6,277 bases of DNA from Bacteroidota bacterium (GCA_006226555.1 SBGS01000028.1:1-6277), one strand, 5' to 3'. Shown: positions 1 through 6,119, counted from the stretch's first letter. Program-made: numbers and translations. Notes: generated by a model not told the origin, from the letters alone.

Positions 1-422
1 GCGTTGGTAATCTCTACTGTAATGTTACCACCAGGGTTGTTTGTAAAACTAAAATCACCGTCCACTGTAAACACACTTCCCGTCTCACATGCTCCAGTGT
101 TGGAAGATATAGATGTAAAACTACATGGACAATCCGGCGCTGTGTAGGAAAGCGGACCTAAAACACATGCGGGATCTGCCGTAAAATATGCTGTCAGATC
201 ACATGGCTGACCATCCGCAGTTAAACCATTAATTGTATAGTTAACGCTGTTAGATCCCGGCCAAGGGTATGGGTCATTAAATACAATGTTTCCATTACAA
301 TCTTCGATCACTAAACTCCCACTTGTTGGTTCATCAGAAAATGAAATATTACCCGTTACACTGTATGTACCGGTAGCAGATTCACATGCTCCAATTGTTG
401 CATCAAAGTTATTGATCAAACA
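1..422 (-). repeat. Tandem ~99-residue (297-bp) cysteine-rich modules, second copy cut by the window edge
   Basis: Unit 1 covers residues 213-311 (nucleotides 422-126) and unit 2 begins at residue 312 (nucleotide 125) and runs off the left edge. The units align as C-(L/S)-x(8)-x-G-A-C-E at 213-226 and 312-325, followed by V-x-G-(N/D)-(I/F)-S-F-(S/T) at 234-241 and 332-339, a short P-x-x-G turn, and a (L/I)-x-(I/V)-E strand. The spacing between the two GACE motifs is exactly 99 residues (G223 and G322). The predicted beta-strand pattern suggests an Ig-like or similar extracellular module, but I do not recognise a named family. More copies may follow outside the window. Confidence 0.75.
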
Positions 423-1058
423 CAAAGGAGTAGAAGAACAGTCTATACCACTTTCATCACAGAAGTTTAGTGACCAATCTTGAATAAACCCGACATCAGC
501 ACCACAGTTATCACCAACAGTTAACGTCCACATACCACTCACGGTACCCGAACCATTATTGAAGGCATTCAAGTTTGTTGTTGAATTATTGCACGCAGTT
601 CCCGCTCCAGTATTCGTAACACCCGTAGCAATTGTAAAATTACCACTTACGCAGTTACTCCCTGATCCTCCAAGAGAAGCATATTCTGTAGTACCTGTTC
701 CGGCAGGATTACCTGTTCCAACTGTAATACAAACATCAATATTGTCACAACTTGAACCACAACCTCCCGCGTTGTTGTTAGCATCTCCCATAATAATATA
801 ACATGTTCCATCCGGAGCTGTCAACGTAAAATCAAGGTCACCGATCCAGGTGTGGGTAACAGTAAAACATACTGATTCAAGACAGTTATCTACACCAAGT
901 GTATTTGGTCCTGTATTTTGAATGAATATGTTTGCGTCGAAATTTCCATTATCGGTAATTGCCACAGGGCAGTTCGTACATCCACATCCTCCCGGCTGGG
1001 CAAATAGTCCGAAAGAGAGTCCCGTAAATACTAATAGTAGTCCAAGTAACTTTTTCAT
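1..1058 (-). CDS. Large secreted P-domain protein with tandem cysteine-rich repeats, partial (C-terminus beyond left edge)
   Basis: The frame is open from the ATG at 1056-1058 to the left edge, giving 352 codons and no stop. Residues 1-20 form a signal peptide (KK, then a leucine-rich core, ending LFA before QPGG), so the product is exported. Residues about 45-200 resemble the proprotein convertase P-domain: HTWIGDLDFTLTAPDGT at 69-85, then SGMWTLTVGDNCGADVGFIQDWSLNF at 174-199, split here as SGMWTLTVGDN and GADVGFIQDWSLNF. From residue 213 a module of about 99 residues begins and a second copy starts at 312. I count 22 cysteines in 352 residues, which fits a disulfide-bonded extracellular protein. 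In Bacteroidota, P-domains occur in secreted proteases and adhesins that often end in a type IX secretion sorting domain. No protease domain is visible here and the C-terminus is missing, so adhesin, protease or other surface role remains open. It starts 23 bp after the preceding coiled-coil gene and has no Shine-Dalgarno sequence. Gene reality is very likely; function is only a class guess. Confidence 0.9.
   Translation of the reverse strand, partial: MKKLLGLLLVFTGLSFGLFAQPGGCGCTNCPVAITDNGNFDANIFIQNTGPNTLGVDNCLESVCFTVTHTWIGDLDFTLTAPDGTCYIIMGDANNNAGGCGSSCDNIDVCITVGTGNPAGTGTTEYASLGGSGSNCVSGNFTIATGVTNTGAGTACNNSTTNLNAFNNGSGTVSGMWTLTVGDNCGADVGFIQDWSLNFCDESGIDCSSTPLCLINNFDATIGACESATGTYSVTGNISFSDEPTSGSLVIEDCNGNIVFNDPYPWPGSNSVNYTINGLTADGQPCDLTAYFTADPACVLGPLSYTAPDCPCSFTSISSNTGACETGSVFTVDGDFSFTNNPGGNITVEITN
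459..926 (-). other. P-domain (proprotein convertase P/Homo B-like) coding segment
   Basis: This segment encodes residues about 45-200 of the secreted protein that begins at 1058. Visible family hallmarks are the GDLDF and APDGT motifs near the N-terminal side (73-77 and 81-85), GxW (175-177) followed by a beta strand and VGD, and a closing DxGFIQDWSLNF (188-199) that matches the usual D-x-G-x-L-x-x-W-x-L ending. Extra cysteines (59, 64, 86, 100, 104, 110, 136, 156, 185, 200) distinguish it from typical protease-linked P-domains and suggest several disulfides. The domain sits at the N-terminus directly after the signal peptide, whereas in kexin-like proteases it follows the catalytic domain. 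Confidence 0.8.
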
Positions 1059-1081
1059 AATTCGTTAATCAGGTAAATATG

Positions 1082-1486
1082 TTATTTCGAGAACTCTTCT
1101 CTCTCCTTTCTAAGTTTCTCTAATAGATCTTTCTTCTCATTAATCTCTGCCTCATTGGCAACAGGATCTTCACTCTCCAAAAGAGCAATTTTACTTTCAA
1201 GAGATGAAATACTTTGATCAAGCTCTGCTATCCTTTCTTCTCTTGTCAATTCCACTTGCTCATTTGGATAATACGGCCTGTTTGAAATTCTAATGGTCTT
1301 GGGATATTCGCTATTATTCGATTCAACTCGTTTCTCCGTATGCTGTGGAGCCGTAGCGGAGCTTGAACCAACTGTTGAAGTCGGTTTTTCTCTTCGAATT
1401 TGTTTTTCTTGACCTTCAGTATTGGAAGTTTGTGCCATCATCATGAAAGAATAAGACACAAAAAATAAGATTAGCGTAGTTTTCAT
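1082..1486 (-). CDS. Small exported coiled-coil protein, function unknown
   Basis: This gene encodes 134 residues. I do not recognise a family. Residues 1-18 look like a signal peptide (MKTTLILFF core, ending MMMA before QTS), so the protein is probably periplasmic or secreted; there is no lipobox cysteine and in fact no cysteine at all. Residues 19-65 are polar, rich in Ser, Thr, Glu and Lys and probably disordered. A short YPKTIRISNRPYYP stretch (61-74) is the only segment that looks structured but not helical. Residues 80-132 are strongly helical and charged, with I/L at heptad-like spacing (L80, I86, L89, I93, L96, I100, L103, then L121, L125), indicating a coiled coil with a break near D107-P108. 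It is followed after 23 bp by the secreted P-domain gene, so the two may be co-transcribed. The ATG at 1484-1486 is the only start that keeps the signal peptide, and the preceding bases are A-rich (GAACAAA) with no Shine-Dalgarno. Confidence 0.8.
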   Translation of the reverse strand: MKTTLILFFVSYSFMMMAQTSNTEGQEKQIRREKPTSTVGSSSATAPQHTEKRVESNNSEYPKTIRISNRPYYPNEQVELTREERIAELDQSISSLESKIALLESEDPVANEAEINEKKDLLEKLRKEREEFSK

Positions 1487-1677
1487 TTTGTTCAGTCTTC
1501 AGTTAAGTATATTCTAAGTAAATACGTAGCCTTGTAATAAAAATACATCAAAATATTGTTGCCTGGAAAATTTCATCCACGACAACAATAAATACCTGAA
1601 AATTCACATTTTCAAAGTCAAGACGCAATTTTAACAAACAGGTTGCTAATCTGTGAAAATAAAATCAAAAACTGATA
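1487..1677. other. 191-bp intergenic region between hemF and the coiled-coil gene
   Basis: This AT-rich gap lies downstream of hemF and upstream of the coiled-coil gene, both read leftwards, so it should hold the hemF transcript end and probably a promoter for the next gene. I find no exact TAnnTTTG on the minus strand; the nearest is TATTTTG at 1555-1549, which is one base short and has no TTG at a usual distance. No GC-rich hairpin followed by a T run is present. The only clear structure is the 18-bp interrupted palindrome at 1597-1614. I see no small ORF with coding character and no RNA gene. Confidence 0.5.
1597..1614. repeat. Interrupted palindrome (7-bp arms, 4-nt loop)
   Basis: The sequence TGAAAATTCACATTTTCA consists of perfect 7-bp inverted arms (TGAAAAT / ATTTTCA) around TCAC. 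It lies 64 bp after the hemF stop and 111 bp before the start of the coiled-coil gene. It could be a regulator site or a weak hairpin at the end of the hemF transcript. The arms contain only one G-C pair each and no T run follows directly, so it is a poor intrinsic terminator. Confidence 0.35.
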
Positions 1678-2574
1678 CTATTGTTGAATATAATCGTGTT
1701 TTGTTCGTAACCAGTGTAGAGTAAACTCTTCCTCACTGTCCTTCTCCGGAACAAAACAATATTCCCAATTTGCTCTTGGCGGCATACTCATTAAAATGGA
1801 TTCCGTGCGGCCTCCAGAGACCAAGCCAAACTTAGTACCCCTGTCGTTAACCAGATTGAACTCTACATAACGTCCTCTCCTGAGTGATTGCCATACTTTA
1901 TCTCTTTCTGAAACACTTAATGACCTTCTATCTTCAGCTTGAGCTCTGTAAATTAATGGGAATGCCCTTCCCAATTCCAGACAAAACTGTAATAGATCTT
2001 CCTTCGAAATAGGTTCTCCCGGCTTTAAGTGATCAAAGAAAATACCTCCAATTCCTCTGGTCTCATTTCTGTGAGGAATAAAGAAATAGTCATCAGCCCA
2101 ATCTTTAAATTTCGAATAAAAGCTTGAGTGATACTTATCACAAATGTCCTTCAAATCTTTGTGAAATTCAGTTGCTTTCTCGGGTATAATATAATGTGGT
2201 GTTAAATCTATCCCTCCTCCAAACCATGAATTGCCATTAGAAAGTTCAAAGTATCTGACATTCATGTGAATAATTGGAACATGAGGATTTTCCGGATGCA
2301 AGACGATTGAAACTCCAGTAGCATAAAAGGAGTCAGCCTGAATACCCATTGAACGTTTCATTTCATCTGAGACCTTACCCTCTACCTCTGAGAAATTCAC
2401 TCCTCCCTTTTCTATCAAACCTCCAAGCTGGATTATACGAGTTCTTCCTCCTCCTCCACCTTCTCTTTCCCAGATGTCTTCTTGAAAATGGGCAGCTCCA
2501 TCCAGAGCTTCCAGCTCAGAACAAATAAAATCTTGAAGTAATCTGAACTCAGAAGCGATCTTATCTTTCTCCAT
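1678..2574 (-). CDS. hemF: Oxygen-dependent coproporphyrinogen III oxidase
   Basis: HemF converts coproporphyrinogen III to protoporphyrinogen IX in heme synthesis, using O2 to remove two carboxyl groups; it acts as a cytoplasmic homodimer. The 298 residues match the usual length (E. coli HemF has 299). Recognisable blocks are the glycine-rich REGGGGGRTRI (37-47), the substrate region SIVLHPENPHVPIIHMNVR (89-107), WFGGGIDLTPHY (117-128), FFIPHRNETRGIGGIFFDHL (164-183) and the C-terminal RRGRYVEFNLVNDRGTKFGL with GGRTESILMSMPP (232-266). H93, H103, H138 and H168 correspond to the four conserved histidines of the E. coli enzyme (96, 106, 145, 175), so the active site looks intact. Its presence implies aerobic heme synthesis. 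The ATG overlaps the last 14 bp of the LysM gene in another frame, which points to translational coupling. No promoter box was found just upstream. Confidence 0.97.
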   Translation of the reverse strand: MEKDKIASEFRLLQDFICSELEALDGAAHFQEDIWEREGGGGGRTRIIQLGGLIEKGGVNFSEVEGKVSDEMKRSMGIQADSFYATGVSIVLHPENPHVPIIHMNVRYFELSNGNSWFGGGIDLTPHYIIPEKATEFHKDLKDICDKYHSSFYSKFKDWADDYFFIPHRNETRGIGGIFFDHLKPGEPISKEDLLQFCLELGRAFPLIYRAQAEDRRSLSVSERDKVWQSLRRGRYVEFNLVNDRGTKFGLVSGGRTESILMSMPPRANWEYCFVPEKDSEEEFTLHWLRTKHDYIQQ

Positions 2575-4375
2575 TTACAACAGATTGGGTATCGATCAGT
2601 TCAAACTCTTCCTGCTCTAGAACAAAATAACTCATGTTGATAAGCGCTCCTGACTCACCTTTTTGAATAAAATCGAATTTATTCATTATCAGGTGGGGAG
2701 TTTGCCTCTCCATTAACATAGTTTCTCCGGTATACAACATGATGTCATAACCCTGAGCAGCCATTCTAGATAAATCAGTGTTATATTTTTTTCTGAAATT
2801 TCTGTTTACTCCAATTATATACTTGTCATTGTAATTCAAATAAGTATTCGATAAGAAATGAAAATTGAATTTTTCACGATAAATCCCATTCACATCAGAA
2901 AAATTCATCCAATCCTTCGTACCGTATATAACTAAGTCATTCGCCGAAGATCTAAAAGCCGATTTATTCAAGGTATTCATGAATGACATTGCGGTATTCT
3001 TGTCATTCGTCGGTACCACAAAAATATTTTTCGATCCTCTGACAATGAGGTTCTTTACATTTTCAATTGTCGTTTCACGCAACGCTGGAGCACCGGTTGA
3101 CTTAGCGATAGCATTATAATTTTCCTTGAATGCGTTGTAGAGCTCCTTGTCCTTCTCTTTGTTCACCTGGATCAGAATGATATTAGCTCCTTTTTCTTTT
3201 TCTGCTAAGTGCTTTGCTGTACTCAGCATTAGATCCACATCGCTCGGAACCGTACTATATACCAATCTATTATCCTTTAAAAGGTTCTGTGGAGCGGTCA
3301 CCGGTAGAATCATTCTGATCTTGTTTTCCTTACAGAAGTTGGCTACTATCTTTTGCGTTTTAGGGAAAAATGGTCCAATGATAACATCCACATTTTTGAA
3401 TTCGGCACCAGACAACAACTTAACAACGTGAGTCGAATCATTTTTGGTATCGATAAAATGTACTTCAGCTTTAAGTCCCTTGCTGCGCAGAGTATCTATT
3501 GCCATTTGTGCTCCCATATAGAACTGGGTTGCCATATTTGACACATACTCTGAGTAACCAGTGCCATAATCCAAATAGAAAGGAGCTAAAACAACTATTT
3601 TATACTGCTTTTTTCTGTCAAACACAAGTTCGCCAGATCCATTCGGGTCATAGGCAGGAGGAACTTCTTTGATCCCAACTTTTTCAATTCTTTCCTGTTT
3701 GATCGCAATTTTAAGAACTTGTCCCTCTGATAAATTCGTTGACCTTAAATTGTTCATTTCCATGATCTCCTCCACTGAAACCATGTATCTTTTTGAGATA
3801 CTGTACATTGTTTCATGCTGAAGGACTTTATGTTGAACGATCGAATCCTGAAAAACTACTTCTATGGCTTCATTATTATCTTCTTCCACAACGAAAGGGT
3901 TGGTGGTTGTTGTTTCAACAACGTCTTCCTCCTCTTCTTCCTCAGAGCTTTCACCGGGAACGACTATAACTTGTCCTTTCTGAATCCCATTTTCAACTCC
4001 CGGATTCAAGCGAATGAGTTCATCCACTGTAGTACCGAACTTTCTTGAAATACCATAGAGTGTTTCACCTCCTTTAATTTTGTAGCTACTTGTCTTTTGT
4101 TCCGCTGTAACGGAATTCTCTGAAGATGATTTTACCGGAATTTTGACCTGTTGACCGACTTTCAGCCCACCCTCAAGCTCTCCACTGTTAGCCTTAACGA
4201 TCTCTTCCATGGGACAATCGTACATGCGCTGCAAACCAAAAAGGGTATTCCCCGGTTCCACAGTATGGATGTAATAATTCTTACCATCAATAACTTTTAC
4301 GGGAGCAACACCCGGTTGAGCCTGAGCAAAAATGGTAATTGTCAGCAGGACTAACGTAGACAGAAATCTAATCAT
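2561..4375 (-). CDS. Exported LysM x3 / type-1 periplasmic-binding-fold protein
   Basis: This 604-residue protein starts with a signal peptide (cleavage probably after A19, motif AQA). Three LysM domains follow: about 35-81 (HTVEPGNTLFGLQRMY...), 97-141 (YKIKGGETLYGISRKFG...) and 180-225 (HKVLQHETMYSISKRYM...). An acidic linker with six consecutive Glu residues (145-150) and a TTTT run separates the second and third. Residues about 258-595 resemble a type-1 periplasmic binding protein, as in branched-chain amino acid receptors: YKIVVLAPFYLDY opening strand, MAIDTL helix, VDVIIGPFFP (329-338), RMILPVTAPQN, and a later ANIILIQV strand. LysM domains bind peptidoglycan, so the protein is probably anchored to the cell wall in the periplasm; any ligand of the binding fold is unknown and no ABC transporter genes lie nearby. 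The start is firm: it is needed for the signal peptide and an in-frame TGA lies two codons upstream. It sits 45 bp after guaA and overlaps hemF. Confidence 0.92.
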   Translation of the reverse strand: MIRFLSTLVLLTITIFAQAQPGVAPVKVIDGKNYYIHTVEPGNTLFGLQRMYDCPMEEIVKANSGELEGGLKVGQQVKIPVKSSSENSVTAEQKTSSYKIKGGETLYGISRKFGTTVDELIRLNPGVENGIQKGQVIVVPGESSEEEEEEDVVETTTTNPFVVEEDNNEAIEVVFQDSIVQHKVLQHETMYSISKRYMVSVEEIMEMNNLRSTNLSEGQVLKIAIKQERIEKVGIKEVPPAYDPNGSGELVFDRKKQYKIVVLAPFYLDYGTGYSEYVSNMATQFYMGAQMAIDTLRSKGLKAEVHFIDTKNDSTHVVKLLSGAEFKNVDVIIGPFFPKTQKIVANFCKENKIRMILPVTAPQNLLKDNRLVYSTVPSDVDLMLSTAKHLAEKEKGANIILIQVNKEKDKELYNAFKENYNAIAKSTGAPALRETTIENVKNLIVRGSKNIFVVPTNDKNTAMSFMNTLNKSAFRSSANDLVIYGTKDWMNFSDVNGIYREKFNFHFLSNTYLNYNDKYIIGVNRNFRKKYNTDLSRMAAQGYDIMLYTGETMLMERQTPHLIMNKFDFIQKGESGALINMSYFVLEQEEFELIDTQSVVNGER

Positions 4376-4379
4376 AGGT

Positions 4380-4387
4380 CAAAATTA
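4380..4387 (-). promoter_or_regulatory. Bacteroidota -7 promoter element before the LysM gene
   Basis: On the minus strand TAATTTTG is an exact match to the TAnnTTTG consensus of the Bacteroidota primary sigma factor. It ends only 4 nt (ACCT) before the ATG, so transcription would begin at or very near the start codon. A TTG at 4405-4403 lies 15 bp upstream, shorter than the usual spacing near 19, so the -33 element is weak. The box lies in the 45-bp gap after guaA and could give the LysM gene and hemF a promoter of their own. Confidence 0.5.
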
Positions 4388-4420
4388 CGCAAATTCAATT
4401 TACAATTCGCGTGCCATGGC

Positions 4421-5953
4421 TTATTCCCACTCGATGGTTGCAGGTGGTTTAGATGATATATCGTAAGTAACCCGATTTATTCCTTTAACCTGATTGATTA
4501 TTTTATTGGAAACCTTTGCCAGGAATTCATATGGAAGGTGACACCAGTCTGCTGTCATTCCATCTGTTGAGGTTACCGCACGTAATGCTACTGCATTTTC
4601 GTAAGTTCTTTCATCCCCCATTACACCAACACTTTGAACCGGTAAGAAGATCGCCCCAGCCTGCCACACATCATCATACAATCCACTCTCCTTGAGCGAA
4701 CTAATAAAAATATGATCCACCTCCTGGAGTATAGCAACCTTTTCCTTCGTTACCTCTCCCAAAATACGAATACCAAGACCAGGACCAGGGAAAGGATGAC
4801 GACCAAGTATCGCTTCATCAATATTCATAGATCGTCCTATGCGACGTACTTCATCTTTAAATAGCAGCTTTAACGGCTCAACTACTTTCAACTTCATGTA
4901 ATCCGGTAACCCACCTACATTGTGATGTGATTTGATCGTAGCACTTGGTCCACCTGAAGCCGAAACGGACTCTATCACATCAGGATAGATAGTACCTTGT
5001 CCAAGCCACTTCGCATCTTCAACCCCTTTGGATTCTTCATCGAAGACATCGATAAATACTTTTCCGATGGCCTTGCGTTTTGCCTCAGGATCAGTCAAGC
5101 CTTTTAGCGCGTCATAAAACTTCTGACTTGCATCAACTCCCTTCACATTTAACCCCATGCCTTTGTAGGACTCTAAAACCGCTGCAAACTCATTCTTTCT
5201 GAGCAAGCCATTATCGACAAAAATGCAGTGCAGGTTGTCCCCGATCGCTTTATTGAGAAGAACAGCTGCGACAGATGAATCGACACCTCCCGACAATCCG
5301 AGAATAACACGATCATTCCCTAATTGATTGCGCAGAGATTCTACTGTTTCCTCGACAAATGCAGATGGAGTCCAGTCTTGTTTGCATCCGCAGATATCAA
5401 CCAGGAAGTTTTTCAACAGTTTAGTACCCTCAGTAGAGTGGTAAACCTCCGGATGAAATTGAATACCATATGTTTGCTCTCCGTCGATTGCATAACCCGC
5501 AACACGAACATCGTTCGTACTTGCTATGATCGTATAATTATCCGGAACAACTTTGATTGTATCCCCATGTGACATCCATACCTGAGAGTGCTGAGACATT
5601 TCTTTGGTCAACGGATGCTGGTCATCTACATAAGAAAGATTCGCTCTACCATATTCTCTTATCGTTGAAGGCAATACTTCACCCCCAAAGTTGTGAGCTA
5701 GATACTGTGCTCCAAAACAAACTCCGAGAAGAGGCAATTTCCCTTTTATCGCATCCAAATTTGGCTTTGGTGACTTTTCGTCTCGCACAGAAAAAGGACT
5801 CCCTGAAAGAATAACTCCTTTTACGTCAGAAGTGATCTCCGGGGCCTTGTTCCATGGATGTATTTCACAATAAATATTTAACTCGCGTACACGTCTAGCT
5901 ATCAACTGTGTGTACTGAGAACCAAAGTCGAGGATTAAAATCTTTTCATGCAT
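4421..5953 (-). CDS. guaA: GMP synthase (glutamine-hydrolysing)
   Basis: GuaA makes GMP from XMP, glutamine and ATP in the cytoplasm, the last step of guanine nucleotide synthesis. The 510 residues are in the usual range (E. coli 525) and the protein is a complete single-chain enzyme. The N-terminal class I glutamine amidotransferase starts with ILILDFGSQYTQLIARRVRE (5-24), has the nucleophile C79 in GVCFGAQ and the partner residues H167 and E169 in QFHPEV. The ATP-pyrophosphatase domain has the P-loop SGGVDSS (221-227), the FVDNGLLR segment (245-252) and HPFPGPGLGIR (386-396). The C-terminal dimerisation domain ends with the family signature KPPATIEWE. The start is firm because the first domain begins within five residues and an in-frame TAA lies seven codons upstream. 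A TAnnTTTG box sits 4 nt before the ATG. It is divergent from secA and is followed by the LysM gene. Confidence 0.98.
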   Translation of the reverse strand: MHEKILILDFGSQYTQLIARRVRELNIYCEIHPWNKAPEITSDVKGVILSGSPFSVRDEKSPKPNLDAIKGKLPLLGVCFGAQYLAHNFGGEVLPSTIREYGRANLSYVDDQHPLTKEMSQHSQVWMSHGDTIKVVPDNYTIIASTNDVRVAGYAIDGEQTYGIQFHPEVYHSTEGTKLLKNFLVDICGCKQDWTPSAFVEETVESLRNQLGNDRVILGLSGGVDSSVAAVLLNKAIGDNLHCIFVDNGLLRKNEFAAVLESYKGMGLNVKGVDASQKFYDALKGLTDPEAKRKAIGKVFIDVFDEESKGVEDAKWLGQGTIYPDVIESVSASGGPSATIKSHHNVGGLPDYMKLKVVEPLKLLFKDEVRRIGRSMNIDEAILGRHPFPGPGLGIRILGEVTKEKVAILQEVDHIFISSLKESGLYDDVWQAGAIFLPVQSVGVMGDERTYENAVALRAVTSTDGMTADWCHLPYEFLAKVSNKIINQVKGINRVTYDISSKPPATIEWE

Positions 5954-5957
5954 GGCG

Positions 5958-5965
5958 CAAAGATA
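5958..5965 (-). promoter_or_regulatory. Bacteroidota -7 promoter element of guaA
   Basis: On the minus strand TATCTTTG matches TAnnTTTG exactly and is followed by CGCC and the guaA ATG, leaving 4 nt between box and start. The predicted transcription start therefore falls at or next to the A of the ATG, giving a leaderless or almost leaderless mRNA. The upstream side lacks a good TTG; the nearest candidate is TTTC 17 bp away. The first two bases of the box are part of a 10-bp inverted repeat arm (5963-5972). Confidence 0.6.
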
Positions 5966-6042
5966 AATCGTTTAATCGGTTTGAAAGTCATCCTTTGGAA
6001 TTTTGTCAATTTGTCAGATGAATTCGAATTGGAACGATTTAT
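5963..6042. repeat. 10-bp inverted repeat in the guaA/secA divergent region
   Basis: ATAAATCGTT at 5963-5972 and its exact reverse complement AACGATTTAT at 6033-6042 are separated by 60 bp. The left arm runs into the guaA -7 box, so on the minus strand it reads AACGATTTATCTTTG. The position between divergent genes suits a paired operator site, but a chance match in AT-rich DNA cannot be excluded. Confidence 0.45.
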
Positions 6043-6048
6043 GACAAA
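6002..6048. repeat. Three TTTGTCA half-sites, two direct and one inverted
   Basis: TTTGTCA occurs at 6002-6008 and 6010-6016, 8 bp apart, and in inverted form (TGACAAA) at 6042-6048. The second and third copies extend to perfect 8-bp arms, ATTTGTCA (6009-6016) and TGACAAAT (6042-6049). Between them lies the 10-bp palindrome AATTCGAATT (6021-6030). The cluster is centrally placed between guaA and secA and could be a binding site for a regulator; no known operator is recognised. Confidence 0.4.
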
Positions 6049-6086
6049 TCCTGAATCAAATTGAAAGCGCGTTAAGGACGATTTGT

Positions 6087-6094
6087 TAACTTTA
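6087..6094 (+). promoter_or_regulatory. Probable -7 promoter element of secA
   Basis: TAACTTTA matches TAnnTTTG at all but the last base. It ends 25 nt before the secA ATG, which would give a 5' leader of about 20 nt. A TTG at 6061-6063 lies 23 bp upstream, longer than the common spacing near 19. No other better match is present between the half-site cluster and the start codon. Confidence 0.45.
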
Positions 6095-6119
6095 CGGCTT
6101 CTTAAAATTATTGCCGAGC

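Noticed and set aside
286..801. Plus-strand open frames (286-483 and 559-801) inside the P-domain gene
   Set aside because: They are antisense to a well-supported minus-strand gene with a signal peptide and domain motifs. Their translations have no recognisable features, and they arise from the low stop density opposite a Gly/Thr/Asn-rich coding sequence.
1597..1614. Intrinsic terminator for hemF
   Set aside because: The arms are AT-rich with one G-C pair each and no T run follows on the minus strand, so it does not meet the usual terminator form.
2443..2463. CCT/CTC-rich run that looks like a microsatellite
   Set aside because: It encodes the conserved glycine-rich segment of HemF (GGGGG before RTR), so the repeat is explained by protein sequence.
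3925..3953. Glu-codon repeat as a possible slippage or phase-variation tract
   Set aside because: The codons are mixed GAA and GAG, so it is not a pure repeat, and it encodes an acidic linker between LysM domains where length variation would not shift an essential motif.
3147..4354. Several plus-strand frames opposite the LysM/binding-fold gene
   Set aside because: They are short, overlap one another and the real gene, and encode no recognisable domain.
4413..4420. GCCATGGC palindrome in the guaA-LysM gap
   Set aside because: It is only 8 bp, sits directly after the guaA stop, and is too short to separate from chance.
5324..5814. Plus-strand frames opposite guaA
   Set aside because: guaA is complete with intact catalytic motifs on the minus strand, so these are antisense shadows.
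5954..6119. Purine riboswitch upstream of guaA
   Set aside because: The -7 box lies 4 nt before the guaA ATG, leaving no leader RNA to hold an aptamer, and no purine-aptamer-like conserved core was seen.
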